This document shows, one piece after another, positions 38,626 through 48,562 of a stretch of DNA of 64,000 nucleotides; position 1 is the first letter of the stretch, and the number at the start of each line of letters is the position of its first letter. Source of the stretch: Pseudomonas sp. PSKL.D1 (GTDB lineage: Bacteria > Pseudomonadota > Gammaproteobacteria > Pseudomonadales > Pseudomonadaceae); assembly GCF_028898945.1 (NCBI RefSeq), contig NZ_CP118607.1:1660001-1724000 (forward strand). Reading direction: 5' to 3'. The position numbers were made by a program, and so were the translations under genes. The notes beneath the pieces were generated by a model. It was not told the DNA's origin and ran no database searches. It saw nothing but the letters and a program-made list of their open reading frames with translations.

Positions 38626-40671
38626 ATGGCGAGTCTGATCAATATTGGCATGTCGGGGCTTGGCGCCGCGCAATCGGGGATGTACACCCTCGGTAACAAC
38701 ATCGCCAACGCCGACGTCGAAAGCTACTCGCGCCAGCAGAACGTGCAGAAGACCAAGGGCGGCCAGCAGGTCGGCCAGGTCTTCATCGGCAGCGGTACCA
38801 CCCTGGCCGACGTGCGCCGGGTGTACAACGCGTTCCTTGAGAACCAGCTACGCACCACCACCTCGCTGAGCAGCGAAGCTTCGTCGTACCTGGACCAGAT
38901 CACCCCGCTGGACACCGCCCTGTCGAGCAGCGACACCGGCATCACCGCCGCACTGCAAAGTTTCTTCAGCGCCATGCAGGACGCCGCCGCCAAACCGACT
39001 GAAGACGCCTCGCGCCAGCTGCTGCTGACCAGCGCCCAGTCCCTGGCCAAGCGCTTCAACACCCTGTCGGCGCAGCTGAACCAGCAGAACAGCAACATCA
39101 ACAGCAACATGGCGTCGCTGGCTGACCAGGTGAACAACCTGACCAAGACCATCGCCGACCTGAACGACCAGATTTCCCGCGTGAGCGCCGTTTCCGGCCA
39201 GCCCAACGACCTGCTCGACCAGCGCGACGGCGCGGTGCGCGAGCTGAACGCGCTGGTGGGCACCGACGTGGTCGAGCGTGACGGCAACTACGACGTCTAC
39301 CTGAAGAACGGCCAGGCCCTGGTGCTCGGCAAGACCACCCAGACCCTGGGCGTGCAGGCCAGCGCCACCGACCCGACCCGCATGAGCCTGATCCTCAACC
39401 GCGGCTCGACCAAGATGGACATCACCAGCAGCACCACCGGTGGCGAGCTGGGCGGCCTGATCCGCTACCGTACCGAAACCCTCGACCCGGCGTTGAACGA
39501 GCTGGGCCGCGTGGCGCTGGTGGTGGCGGATGCGATCAACAGTCAGTTGGCCCAGGGTATCGACAAGAACGGCGAGTTTGGCGCCGCCCTGTTTGGCGAC
39601 ATCAACAGCGCGGCTGCGGTAGCCGGGCGTAGCATCGCCAAATCTGGGAACAGCGCAGGCTCGGGTAACCTTGATGTCACCATCAAGGACACCGGCAAGC
39701 TGACCACCAGCGACTACCAGGTGACCTTCACCAGCGACAGGCAGTACAGCGTTCGCAAGCTGCCTGAAGGCACCGAGATGGGCAGCTACAGCCTGGACGA
39801 TGACCCGGCGCCGGTGATCGACGGCTTCAGCCTGTCGCTCAACGGCGGCGCCCTGAGCGCCGGTGACAGCTTCAAGATCACCCCCACGCGCAACGCCGCG
39901 GCCAGTATCGAAGCGACCCTGACCGACCCCAAGCGCCTGGCCATGGCCTCGCCGCTGACCGGCACCAGCGCCTCGGGCAACAAGGGCACCGGCACCATTA
40001 CCCAGCCGACCCTGACCACCGAGCTGGACATCTACGACGCCACCCAGCGCGCCGACCTGCAAACCGGTATCAAGTACTCCACGCCGGTCAAGCTGGTGTT
40101 CGGCGACGACACCGCTTCGCCGCAGGCGTACACGATGTACGACTCGCAGGGCAACAACATCGGCAGCGGCACCATCGTGCCGGGCCAGGACAACAAGTTG
40201 CAGCTGTCGGTGCCGATGGTCGATGCCAGTGGCAACCCGATCATGGACGGTGCCACCCAGAAGACCTTCACCTTCGAGATGACCGTTGCCGGCTCGCCGA
40301 AGAGCGGTGACAGCTTCACCGTGGCAATGACCGCGTCCGGCTCGGCCGACAACCGCAACGCCCAGTCGGTGATCGACCTGCAGACCAAGTCCACCGTCGA
40401 AGTCGGTGCCGACGGCAAGGGCATCAGCTTCACCGATGCCTACGCCAAGCTGGTGTCCAGTGTGGGCGGCAAGGCCGGCCAGGCGCAGATGGACAGTGAC
40501 GCCACCACGGCGCTGCACACCTCTGCGCTGGACAGCCGTAATGGCCTGTCGGGTGTGTCGATCGACGAAGAAACCGGCAACCTGATCAAGTTCCAGCAGT
40601 ACTACACCGCGTCGTCGCAGATCATCAAGGCGGCCCAGGAAACCTTCGCCACCCTGATCAACAGTCTTTAA
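38626..40671 (+). CDS. flgK: Hook-filament junction protein FlgK
   Basis: This encodes 681 residues. The axial N terminus MASLINIGMSGLGAAQSGMYTLGNNIANADVESYSRQ and the C terminus GVSIDEETGNLIKFQQYYTASSQIIKAAQETFATLINSL are conserved. The central part is enlarged compared with enteric FlgK (about 550), as is usual in Pseudomonas. It is the substrate of FlgN. Confidence 0.96.
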   Translation: MASLINIGMSGLGAAQSGMYTLGNNIANADVESYSRQQNVQKTKGGQQVGQVFIGSGTTLADVRRVYNAFLENQLRTTTSLSSEASSYLDQITPLDTALSSSDTGITAALQSFFSAMQDAAAKPTEDASRQLLLTSAQSLAKRFNTLSAQLNQQNSNINSNMASLADQVNNLTKTIADLNDQISRVSAVSGQPNDLLDQRDGAVRELNALVGTDVVERDGNYDVYLKNGQALVLGKTTQTLGVQASATDPTRMSLILNRGSTKMDITSSTTGGELGGLIRYRTETLDPALNELGRVALVVADAINSQLAQGIDKNGEFGAALFGDINSAAAVAGRSIAKSGNSAGSGNLDVTIKDTGKLTTSDYQVTFTSDRQYSVRKLPEGTEMGSYSLDDDPAPVIDGFSLSLNGGALSAGDSFKITPTRNAAASIEATLTDPKRLAMASPLTGTSASGNKGTGTITQPTLTTELDIYDATQRADLQTGIKYSTPVKLVFGDDTASPQAYTMYDSQGNNIGSGTIVPGQDNKLQLSVPMVDASGNPIMDGATQKTFTFEMTVAGSPKSGDSFTVAMTASGSADNRNAQSVIDLQTKSTVEVGADGKGISFTDAYAKLVSSVGGKAGQAQMDSDATTALHTSALDSRNGLSGVSIDEETGNLIKFQQYYTASSQIIKAAQETFATLINSL

Positions 40672-40684
40672 GGAGCCGTAGATC

Positions 40685-42256
40685 GTGAGCGTACGCATCT
40701 CCACTTCGCAGTTCTACAACACCAACCAGGCCAACTACGCCAGCAACTTCGCCAAGACGGTGAAGACCCAGCAGGAGGCCAGCGATGGCATCCGCGTGCG
40801 TTCGGCCAAGGACGACCCGGTTGGCGCGGCGCGCCTGCTGCAGCTTGAGCAGCAGCAGAACATGCTGGACCAGTACAACACCAACGTCACCAACGTGCGC
40901 AACGCCTTGGGCACTGCCGAAAGCACGCTGAATTCGATCGGTACCATCCTGCAGCGTGTCAACGAGCTGGCCGTCAGCTCCGGTAACGCCAGCTTCACCG
41001 ACGCCGACCGCAAGGCCAATGCTGCGGAACTGGAGTCGCTGGAGCAGCAGCTGTTCACCTTGATGAACAGCAAGGATGAGAACGGCAAGTACCTGTTCTC
41101 CGGCTCCAAGGGCGACACCCAGCCTTACGTGCGCAACGCTGATGGTACTTACACCTACCAGGGTGACCAGAGCCAGCTGAAGCTGCAGGTTGGTGACATG
41201 ATCAGCCTGGCCTCCAACGAGACCGGCTACGATGCCTTCGAGCAGGCGTTGAACACCAGCCGTAGCCAGACCCAACTGACGTCGCCAGCCGTTGACGATG
41301 GCCGTGTCAGCTTGTCGAATGGCCAGGTGTCGGGCAGCACCACTTACAACGACCGCTTCCGCAGCGGCGAGCCTTACAGCATCGAATTCACCAGCAGCAC
41401 CGAGTTCAAGATCACCGATGCCAGCGGCAACGACGTGACCCTGGAAGCCACTCAGGGCGGCAAGTTCGACCCGAACGGCGAGAACACCGCAATCAGCTTC
41501 CGCGGTGTGGACCTGCGCCTGGAAATCAGCTTCAAGGCAGGTGACGAGGCTGACCCGGACGCTGCCATTGCCGGGCACACCTTCAGCCTTACCTCCAAGC
41601 CTGACGAGATTTCCGGCACCCGCAGCCCGGGCAATGCTTCGTCGACCCAGGTCACTGGCGCAACCATCACCGACCAGGCGGCCTACAAGGCGGCCTTCCC
41701 GGAAGGCGCCGTGCTGAAGTTCACCAGCGCCACCGACTTCGAGCTCTACACTGCGCCGTTGAGCGCCAACAGCAGCCCGATTGCTTCCGGCACCCTCAGC
41801 GGCACCACCGCCACGGCAATGGGCGTGCAGTTTGAGTTGTCCGGCGCGCCGAGTGCAGGCGACTCGTTCGCCATCAAGGTCGACACTCACCAGACCCAGA
41901 ACGTGCTCGACACCATCAGCCAGTTGCGCGCCGCGCTCAGCACGCCAGTCGACGGCGACGCGGCGGCGATGCAGAACTTCAAGGCGCAACTGGATTCGGC
42001 CATCGGCAACGTCGGCAGTGCGACCAACCAGGTGACCTCGTCGATTGCCTCGATCGGTGGCCGTGGCCAGGCGCTGGATGTGCAGGCAGAAACCAACTCG
42101 GCCCTGAGCGCCGAAAACACCAAGACCCAGAGCGCCATTCGTGAAAGCGACCCGGCGGAAGTCATGGTGCGGCTGCAGATGCAAACCAACATGCTGCAGG
42201 CCTCGCTGCAGGCCTACGCCAAGGTCGCTGGCCTGTCGCTGGTCAACTACATCTGA
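40685..42256 (+). CDS. flgL: Hook-filament junction protein FlgL
   Basis: This encodes 523 residues, starting at GTG 40685 after AAGGAG. The flagellin-like N terminus VRISTSQFYNTNQANYASNFAKTVKTQQEASDGIRVRSAKDDPVGAARL and the C terminus ESDPAEVMVRLQMQTNMLQASLQAYAKVAGLSLVNYI are conserved. A large inserted central domain (about residues 200-400) makes it longer than the enteric form (317). It is the last gene of the operon; a strong terminator follows. Confidence 0.95.
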   Translation: MSVRISTSQFYNTNQANYASNFAKTVKTQQEASDGIRVRSAKDDPVGAARLLQLEQQQNMLDQYNTNVTNVRNALGTAESTLNSIGTILQRVNELAVSSGNASFTDADRKANAAELESLEQQLFTLMNSKDENGKYLFSGSKGDTQPYVRNADGTYTYQGDQSQLKLQVGDMISLASNETGYDAFEQALNTSRSQTQLTSPAVDDGRVSLSNGQVSGSTTYNDRFRSGEPYSIEFTSSTEFKITDASGNDVTLEATQGGKFDPNGENTAISFRGVDLRLEISFKAGDEADPDAAIAGHTFSLTSKPDEISGTRSPGNASSTQVTGATITDQAAYKAAFPEGAVLKFTSATDFELYTAPLSANSSPIASGTLSGTTATAMGVQFELSGAPSAGDSFAIKVDTHQTQNVLDTISQLRAALSTPVDGDAAAMQNFKAQLDSAIGNVGSATNQVTSSIASIGGRGQALDVQAETNSALSAENTKTQSAIRESDPAEVMVRLQMQTNMLQASLQAYAKVAGLSLVNYI

Positions 42257-42279
42257 ATACGCTGCGTGCGTAGTCACTC

Positions 42280-42316
42280 GTGCGCCGCCACCGTCAGGTG
42301 CGGCGCACTTTTTTTT
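42280..42316 (+). terminator. Strong intrinsic terminator between flgL and the glycosylation island
   Basis: GTGCGCCGC(C)ACC, a GTCA loop and GGTGCGGCGCAC make a 12-bp stem with one bulged C, followed by eight T. It ends only about 15 nt before the next start codon. Confidence 0.9.
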
Positions 42317-42330
42317 CCAAGGTTGTCATC

Positions 42331-45300
42331 GTGAACGAAAAGCCCCTCGTCAGTATCGTCATACCCGCCTATAACCCACGGTTCTTTGCAATGGCCTTGC
42401 AAAGTGCCTTGGGGCAGACGTACGAGGCGCTGGAAGTCGTGGTGTGCGATGACAGCGAAGGCGAAGAAGTGGCCGCGATCGTCGACGGGCTCGACGGCAG
42501 GTTGCGGGCACGGGTGCGCTATGTGCGTAACGTGCAGCGCCTGGGTTTTGTGGCCAACGTCGTGCGTGCTGTCGAGCTGGCCAACGGTGCCTTGGTAAAG
42601 GTGCTGTGTGACGATGACCGCCTGTTCCCCAAGTGCGTCGAGCATCAGGCCCAGGCCCTGCTGGCGCATGACGAGGTTGGGCTGGTGCTGTCGCAGCGCG
42701 TGCTGTGCGACGAGAACAACTTCATGTTGCCGATGCGCCTGGTCAACGCTCGCTTCGCCAATGTCGACAGCCTGTTCAAGGGTGAGGACATGCTGGCCTT
42801 GCTGGACGGCCGACCGGTCAACTTCCTGGGTAACCTGTCTGCCGCCTTGATGCGTCGCGACCAGGCATTGCAGTGGTTGCAGGCGCTGACCGCCGAGGGG
42901 CAGACGTTTGTGGCCTTGCTCGACCTGGCGTTGTTCGCCTGCCTGATGCGCCGCGCCAACATGGTGATGCTCAGCGAGCCCGGGCTGGTCGAGCGCCTGC
43001 ACCCGCAGCGGATGAGCAAGCAGGAACAGGTTGCCCATGGCGCCCCTCAGGAGTGGCGCTGGCTGTTGCAGATGTTGGCCGCGCGCAGCGGTGAGGCGGC
43101 GCCGGCCAGCGGCTGGGTGCGTTATGTGCCGCTGGCGCAGGCCCTGCAACCACGGCAATGGCAGGAGTTGTGCGTGGCCCGCATCATCAGCAACTGGCAA
43201 ACCCGCTTGAACGGGCGGGTGGGCAGTGATTGCGAAAGCTATGCCGAACTGTACGAACAGTGGCTGGCCGCGCGCTGTTTCAGTGAAGTGCAGCGTGGCC
43301 TGCTGCCACAAGCCGTGGCCGCCTGGCCGCGACAACCGCGCATCGTGCCGGTGGTGCTGGATGTGGAAGGTGACGGGCAGGCGCTGCAGCACACCCTGGA
43401 CAGCCTGGCCACGCAACTGTACCCCGTGCACGCCTGCGTGGTGCTGGCCGATGCGGTGCCCGTCAGTGACATTTCGCTGGTGCACCAGCCCCTGCAGGCC
43501 AACTGGCCGCAGCAGTTGAACCAGTTGCTGGCCTCGCTGCACGATGCAGACTGGGTCTACCTGCTGCGTGCCGGAGACCGCTTGAGCGAGTCGGCCATCC
43601 TGCTGCTGGCCGAACGGGCAGCGGTGTTCCCAAGCCTGGCGTGTGCCTACAGCGATGAAGGCGCCTGGCGTGATGGCAAGGCGAGTGAGCCTGTGTTCAA
43701 GCCGGCGTTCAACCTCGACTTGTTGCGCAGCTTCCCTTACGTGGGGCGTACGCTGGCCTTTTCTCGCGAGGCCATGCTTGAGCTGGGTGGGCTGGATGGC
43801 GGTTTTGATGAGCTTGCGCCCCATGACTTGCTCTGGCGCCTGGTGGAAACCCGCGGCCCGCAGGTGGTCGAGCACATTGCCGAGATCCAGGTGCAATCGC
43901 CTTTCAGTTTTGCCCAGTGGTTGTCACTGCCGCAGGTCATTGCCCAGAGCGAACCGGTGCTGGCTGCGCACTTGCAGCGCCTGGGGGTGGGCTACCGCGT
44001 TCGTCACGATGACCTGGCGGTGATTAATCGCGTTGACTACCTGCATACAGGTGCGGCGCAGGTTTCGATCATCCTGCCGACGGGTGATGACCTGATGCAG
44101 TTGCAGGCCTGTGTGATGGGGTTGATCGAGCGCACGGCCTGCAACCATTACGAACTGCTGCTGGTGGCGGGGGCTGACGTGGCGCCTGCCACTGACGCCT
44201 GGCTGGAGGCGATGGCAGAATTGGGTGCCGGCATGTTGCGTGTGGTGCGCGTGCCGCAGGGCCGACACCGCGACGAGCTGGTGGATGCAGCTGCCGCCGT
44301 GGCGCGCGGGGAATACCTGCTGCTGCTCGCCCCCGCGTTGCAGGTGCTTGAGGGCCAATGGCTGGACGAGATGCTCCAGCATGCCCGTCGCCCCGAAGTG
44401 GCGGTAGTGGGTGGCCGCTTGATAGATGCCCAGGGGCGTGTGATCGAGGCCGGCAGGGTGCTGGGGGTAGCCAGCGTTTCCGGGCCTGCGTTTGCCGGGG
44501 AAGACGCTCATTCGCGCGGCTACTTGCAGCGTCTTCAGGTCGTGCAGAACTGGAGCGTCGTGGGTGGTGATTGCCTGATGGTGCGCAAGGCCGTGTTCGA
44601 CGAGTTGGGCGGCTTGGGCGCGCAACCCCTGAGCCAAGGCATGGCCGCGCTGGACCTGTGCCTGCGCGCCGGTGCACAGGGTTACCTCGTCGTCAGTACA
44701 CCGTATGCCGTGCTGGTCAGGCAAGAAGCGCCGGCACTGTGCGGCGGGCTGAGCCAGGAGCAGTTGCTGGAACAGCAGCAGGTGTTCTGCGAGCGCTGGC
44801 TGAGCAAGGTGGTGCGCGACCCCGCTTACAACCCGAACCTTGGCCTGGCGGCTGCAGACTTCAGCCTTGAGCCCAGCCTGCGTGGCAGCTGGAGCCCGCT
44901 GTGCGCGCGCGCCCTGCCAGCTGTGCTGGGTTTGCCGATCAACGACAGCGCGGTAGGGCATTACCGGGTCGATCAACCGTTCAAGCAGCTGGAGGCGGCT
45001 GGGCGAGTGGTCGGCCGGGTGGTCTACGAATCGCCGACAGTGATGCAACTGGCGCGCATGGACCCGGATGTGATCATCCTGCAGTTGCGCCATGCCGATG
45101 ACTCGGTGCGTGATATCGAGCGCATCAAGCGCTTTTCCAACGCCCGGCGCATCTTTGAAATCGATGATTACGTACTTAGCGCGCCGCAGAAAAACACCCA
45201 TGCGCGTAACAAGCCCGCCGACATCGAGCAGCACCTGCGCCGTGGTATCGGCCTGTGCGATCGATTGGTGGTGACCACTCAGGCACTGGCCAACGCCCTG

Positions 45301-45903
45301 TCAGACATGCACCGCGACATACGCGTGGTGCCGAACATGCTGGCGCCGCACCTGTGGGCCAACCTGCCTGCCAGCAGGCGCGGGGCCTCCGGCAAGCCGC
45401 GTGTGGGTTGGGGGGGCGGTACCAGCCACAGCGGTGACCTGGAGATCATTGCCGAGGTGGTGCGTGAACTGGCCAACGACGTGGAGTGGGTGTTCTTCGG
45501 CATGTGCCCGGAAGCGCTCAAGCCCTACATCCATGAGTTCCATCCGGGCGTACCGCTGGCGCGCTACCCGGCCAAGCTGGCCAGCCTGAACCTTGACCTG
45601 GCGCTGGCGCCGCTGGAGTTCCACATCTTCAACGACTGCAAGAGCAACCTGCGCTTGCTGGAATACGGTGCCTGTGGTTACCCGACCATCTGCACCGACA
45701 CCGAGGCCTACCGTGGCTACTTGCCTTGCACGCGGGTATACAGCAACAGCACCGAAGAATGGTTGCAGGCCATTCGCTCGCACCTGTCCGACCCGGCTGC
45801 CAGCTACCGCATGGGCGACGAGTTGCGCGAAGCGGTGATGCGTGATTACGTGCTGCGTGACGACAACCTGCGGCACTGGGAGTGGGGCTGGTTGGCGGAT
45901 TGA
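42331..45903 (+). CDS. Giant multidomain glycosyltransferase of the flagellin-glycosylation island
   Basis: This encodes 1190 residues, with GTG at 42331 after CAAGG. The N-terminal GT2 domain (about 1-230) reads PLVSIVIPAYNPRFFAMALQSALGQ, and KVLCDDDRLFPKC holds the DDD metal site. Two further GT2-like units follow (about 337-570 and 578-860; the second reads VSIILPTGDDLMQLQACVMGLIER, DEMLQHARRPEVAVVGGRL). The C-terminal GT4-like domain (about 870-1190) includes RIFEIDDYVLSAPQKN and KPRVGWGGGTSHSGDLEI, and its nucleotide-binding part reads CKSNLRLLEYGACGYPTICTDTEAYRG. Position between flgL and fliC and large size recall Fgt1 of P. syringae. Presumed role: transfer of sugars to flagellin or growth of the glycan. 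Confidence 0.88.
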   Translation: MNEKPLVSIVIPAYNPRFFAMALQSALGQTYEALEVVVCDDSEGEEVAAIVDGLDGRLRARVRYVRNVQRLGFVANVVRAVELANGALVKVLCDDDRLFPKCVEHQAQALLAHDEVGLVLSQRVLCDENNFMLPMRLVNARFANVDSLFKGEDMLALLDGRPVNFLGNLSAALMRRDQALQWLQALTAEGQTFVALLDLALFACLMRRANMVMLSEPGLVERLHPQRMSKQEQVAHGAPQEWRWLLQMLAARSGEAAPASGWVRYVPLAQALQPRQWQELCVARIISNWQTRLNGRVGSDCESYAELYEQWLAARCFSEVQRGLLPQAVAAWPRQPRIVPVVLDVEGDGQALQHTLDSLATQLYPVHACVVLADAVPVSDISLVHQPLQANWPQQLNQLLASLHDADWVYLLRAGDRLSESAILLLAERAAVFPSLACAYSDEGAWRDGKASEPVFKPAFNLDLLRSFPYVGRTLAFSREAMLELGGLDGGFDELAPHDLLWRLVETRGPQVVEHIAEIQVQSPFSFAQWLSLPQVIAQSEPVLAAHLQRLGVGYRVRHDDLAVINRVDYLHTGAAQVSIILPTGDDLMQLQACVMGLIERTACNHYELLLVAGADVAPATDAWLEAMAELGAGMLRVVRVPQGRHRDELVDAAAAVARGEYLLLLAPALQVLEGQWLDEMLQHARRPEVAVVGGRLIDAQGRVIEAGRVLGVASVSGPAFAGEDAHSRGYLQRLQVVQNWSVVGGDCLMVRKAVFDELGGLGAQPLSQGMAALDLCLRAGAQGYLVVSTPYAVLVRQEAPALCGGLSQEQLLEQQQVFCERWLSKVVRDPAYNPNLGLAAADFSLEPSLRGSWSPLCARALPAVLGLPINDSAVGHYRVDQPFKQLEAAGRVVGRVVYESPTVMQLARMDPDVIILQLRHADDSVRDIERIKRFSNARRIFEIDDYVLSAPQKNTHARNKPADIEQHLRRGIGLCDRLVVTTQALANALSDMHRDIRVVPNMLAPHLWANLPASRRGASGKPRVGWGGGTSHSGDLEIIAEVVRELANDVEWVFFGMCPEALKPYIHEFHPGVPLARYPAKLASLNLDLALAPLEFHIFNDCKSNLRLLEYGACGYPTICTDTEAYRGYLPCTRVYSNSTEEWLQAIRSHLSDPAASYRMGDELREAVMRDYVLRDDNLRHWEWGWLAD

Positions 45904-45930
45904 GCCAAAACCCCGATGCTGGTGCAAAAC

Positions 45931-46047
45931 CTGTAGGAGCGGATTCATCCGCGATGCGCCGTGCGCGATCTCCGCTAAATCACATAACTGCAGTCGACAG
46001 CGGGGGGGGCGCTTCGCACCCCATCGCGGATAAATCCGCTCCTACAG
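45931..46047. repeat. REP inverted pair, 'atccgcga' family
   Basis: CTGTAGGAGCGGATTCATCC at one end and GGATAAATCCGCTCCTACAG at the other flank about 75 bp containing a run of nine G. It splits the glycosyltransferase gene from the CDP-sugar genes. Confidence 0.85.
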
Positions 46048-46081
46048 GAATTGCGGCAGCTGCGTCGGAAAACACAAACAT

Positions 46082-46097
46082 TGGCGCACTTCCTGCA
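46082..46097 (+). promoter_or_regulatory. Candidate sigma-54 promoter of the CDP-sugar genes
   Basis: TGGCGCACTTCCTGCA has exact GG-N10-GC spacing with one mismatch in each element. It lies 70 bp before the cytidylyltransferase start. It would place the sugar genes in the FleQ/FleR regulon. Confidence 0.45.
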
Positions 46098-46167
46098 ATA
46101 CCCATCGATATCGCCATAAATCCTTCACCCTGGCGGCTCCGGGGGCGCGAAGTACATGAGGAAATCG

Positions 46168-46941
46168 ATGAAGGCAGTCATTCTGGCGGGTGGGCTCGGC
46201 ACGCGGATCAGCGAAGAGTCGCACCTCAAGCCCAAACCGATGATCGAGATCGGTGGCAAGCCAATTCTTTGGCACATCATGAAGCAGTACTCGGCGCATG
46301 GTATCCATGACTTCGTGATCTGCCTGGGGTACAAGGGCTACGCGATCAAGGACTTCTTCGCCAACTACTTCCTGCACACCTCGGACGTCACCTTCGACAT
46401 GCGCGCCAACCGCATGGACGTGCACCAGAACTACAGCGAGCCATGGCGCGTGACGCTGGTCGACACCGGCGAGGACACCATGACCGGTGGCCGCCTGCGC
46501 CGTGTGGCACGCTACGTCGAGGACGACGAGGCGTTCTGCTTCACCTACGGCGACGGTGTGTCCGACATCAACATCGGCGCGCTGGTCGACTTCCACCTCG
46601 GCCACGGCAAGCTGGCCACGGTCACCGCCGTGCAACCGCCGGGGCGTTACGGTGCCTTGCAGCGCGAAGGTAACCTGGTGCGTGGCTTCAGCGAAAAACC
46701 ACGGGGCGATGGCGGCTGGATCAACGGTGGCTTCTTTGTGCTGTCACCCAAGGTTATCCCCTACATCGCCGCCGACGCCACGCCATGGGAGGCCGAGCCG
46801 TTGATGACCCTCGCCGAACAAGGGCACTTGATGTCGTTCGAGCACGACGGCTTCTGGCACCCGATGGATACCCTGCGTGACAAGAACCACCTGGAACAGC
46901 TGTGGAGCACCGGGGAGGCCCCATGGAAGCAGTGGGCCTGA
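46168..46941 (+). CDS. rfbF: Glucose-1-phosphate cytidylyltransferase
   Basis: This 257-residue enzyme makes CDP-glucose from glucose 1-phosphate and CTP. The nucleotidyltransferase start [42 protein letters not shown] and the [16 protein letters not shown] block match the RfbF/DdhA family, and the length is exactly typical. The ATG at 46168 is preceded by GAGG; an upstream in-frame ATG at 46156 adds only four residues. It starts the sugar operon and overlaps rfbG by 19 bp. Confidence 0.95.
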   Translation: MKAVILAGGLGTRISEESHLKPKPMIEIGGKPILWHIMKQYSAHGIHDFVICLGYKGYAIKDFFANYFLHTSDVTFDMRANRMDVHQNYSEPWRVTLVDTGEDTMTGGRLRRVARYVEDDEAFCFTYGDGVSDINIGALVDFHLGHGKLATVTAVQPPGRYGALQREGNLVRGFSEKPRGDGGWINGGFFVLSPKVIPYIAADATPWEAEPLMTLAEQGHLMSFEHDGFWHPMDTLRDKNHLEQLWSTGEAPWKQWA

Positions 46942-48005
46942 GCCCCGCCTTCTGGGCTGGCAAGCGCGTTCTGGTCACCGGCCACACCGGCTTCAAAGGC
47001 AGTTGGCTGACGCTGTGGTTGCAGAGCCTTGGCGCGCAGGTCACAGGCTTTGCCCTGAATCCTTCGACCGAGCCGAGCCTGTTCGAACTGGCGCGGGTGG
47101 GCGAAGGCATTGATGACCGGCGCGGTGACGTGCGTGACCTGGGCGTGCTGCTGGAACTGGTCGCCGAGACGCAGCCGGAAATCGTCCTGCACCTGGCGGC
47201 GCAGCCCTTGGTGCGTGAAGGCTACCGCGACCCACTGGGCACCTACTCGACCAATGTCATGGGCACGCTCAACCTGCTCGAAGCCATCCGCCAGGTAGGT
47301 GGTGTGCGCGCCTGCGTGGTGGTCACCACCGACAAGGTGTATGCCAACCAGGAATGGGACTGGCCGTACCGTGAAAATGAAGCGCTGGGCGGGCACGACC
47401 CGTACAGCAGCAGCAAGGCGTGCTGCGAAATACTGGCGCAATCCTACGCAGCCTCGTTTTTCCCGCCGGAGCGCTTCGCCGAGCATGGGCTGAGCCTGGC
47501 CACGGCGCGCGCTGGCAACGTGCTTGGCGGTGGCGACTTTTCGCCTGAGCGGCTGATCCCGGACGTGCTCAAGGCCTGGTCCGGCGAAGAGCCGGTGACA
47601 TTGCGCTTCCCGCAGGCCGTACGGCCCTGGCAGCATGCGCTGGAGCCACTGGCAGGTTACCTGCTGCTGGCTGCCGGGTTGTACGAGCAGGGGCAGCGCT
47701 TTGCCGGCGCGTGGAACTTCGGCCCCGGTGAAGACGACATGTGCAGCGTGGGTGAAGTGGTGCAGTTGCTGGCCAGCCAATGGCCGCAGGCGCCGGGTGT
47801 CAACTTCCAGAAAAGCGACATGCACGAAGCCGGGCTGCTGCGCCTGGACAGCTCGCGGGCCCGCCACTTGTTGGGCTGGCGCCCGCGCTGGACGCTGCAC
47901 GAATGCCTGGAACGCACCCTCGGCTGGCACCTGGCCTGGCGCAAGGGCATGGACATGCGCGCCGTCAGTCTGACCCAGTTGAGCCTGTATCAGGAGTCTT
48001 TGTGA
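46923..48005 (+). CDS. rfbG: CDP-glucose 4,6-dehydratase
   Basis: This 360-residue SDR enzyme converts CDP-glucose to CDP-4-keto-6-deoxyglucose. The NAD site [19 protein letters not shown], the [33 protein letters not shown] block, the catalytic Thr/Asp/Lys region (VTTDKVY) and the YSSSKACCE (YxxxK) motif are all present. The ATG at 46923 has GGGGAGG upstream. The next gene overlaps by 4 bp. Confidence 0.95.
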   Translation: MEAVGLSPAFWAGKRVLVTGHTGFKGSWLTLWLQSLGAQVTGFALNPSTEPSLFELARVGEGIDDRRGDVRDLGVLLELVAETQPEIVLHLAAQPLVREGYRDPLGTYSTNVMGTLNLLEAIRQVGGVRACVVVTTDKVYANQEWDWPYRENEALGGHDPYSSSKACCEILAQSYAASFFPPERFAEHGLSLATARAGNVLGGGDFSPERLIPDVLKAWSGEEPVTLRFPQAVRPWQHALEPLAGYLLLAAGLYEQGQRFAGAWNFGPGEDDMCSVGEVVQLLASQWPQAPGVNFQKSDMHEAGLLRLDSSRARHLLGWRPRWTLHECLERTLGWHLAWRKGMDMRAVSLTQLSLYQESL

Positions 48006-48562
48006 GCCAGTACACCTTGCACCCTTTGCCGCTGCAAGGCCTGGCGCGGGTCGAGCATCGCCGCCAGGCGGATGCCCGTGGCGCCTTCTCGAGGCTGTAT
48101 TGCGAAGACAGCCTGGAGCGCTTTGGCGCGCCGTTCCATATCCGCCAGATCAACCGTTCGCTGACCCGTGAGCGCGGTAGCGTGCGCGGCCTGCACTACC
48201 AGGCCGGGCCGCAGCCGGAAAGCAAGTACATCACCTGCCTGCAAGGCGAGGTGTGGGACGTGGTGGTCGACTTGCGCGCCGGTTCGCCCACGTTCCTGCA
48301 CTGGCACGCCGAACACCTGAAAGCCGGGGAGGGCAGCAGCTTGCTGGTGCCGGCCGGTTTCGCCCATGGCTTTCAGGCATTGAGCGACGATGCCGAGTTG
48401 CTTTACCTGCACAGCGCCGACTACGCACCGGAATACGAAGGAGGCCTGTCGGTGCTCGACCCGCGCCTGGCCATCGAATGGCCGTTGCCTGTCATCAACC
48501 TCTCGGCCCGGGACCAGATGCACCCCGGGCTGGACGAACGCTTTACCGGAGTGACCGTATGA
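48002..48562 (+). CDS. NDP-4-keto-6-deoxyhexose 3,5-epimerase family protein (RfbC-like)
   Basis: This 186-residue cupin enzyme starts at GTG 48002, overlapping the rfbG stop. The catalytic His is in RGSVRGLHYQ and the Tyr/Asp region is in LYLHSADYAPEYEGGLSVLDPRLAIEWPL. In RmlC the active pair is His and Asp, and GLHYQ and WDVVVDLRAGSPTF fit. In this context it probably epimerises C3 and/or C5 of CDP-4-keto-6-deoxyglucose (inference). It overlaps the next gene by 4 bp. Confidence 0.88.
   Translation: MSQYTLHPLPLQGLARVEHRRQADARGAFSRLYCEDSLERFGAPFHIRQINRSLTRERGSVRGLHYQAGPQPESKYITCLQGEVWDVVVDLRAGSPTFLHWHAEHLKAGEGSSLLVPAGFAHGFQALSDDAELLYLHSADYAPEYEGGLSVLDPRLAIEWPLPVINLSARDQMHPGLDERFTGVTV

Noticed and set aside
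46022..46167. CRISPR-like or phage repeat structure around the REP elements
   Set aside because: The repeats are dispersed inverted pairs at gene ends, not regularly spaced direct repeats with spacers.
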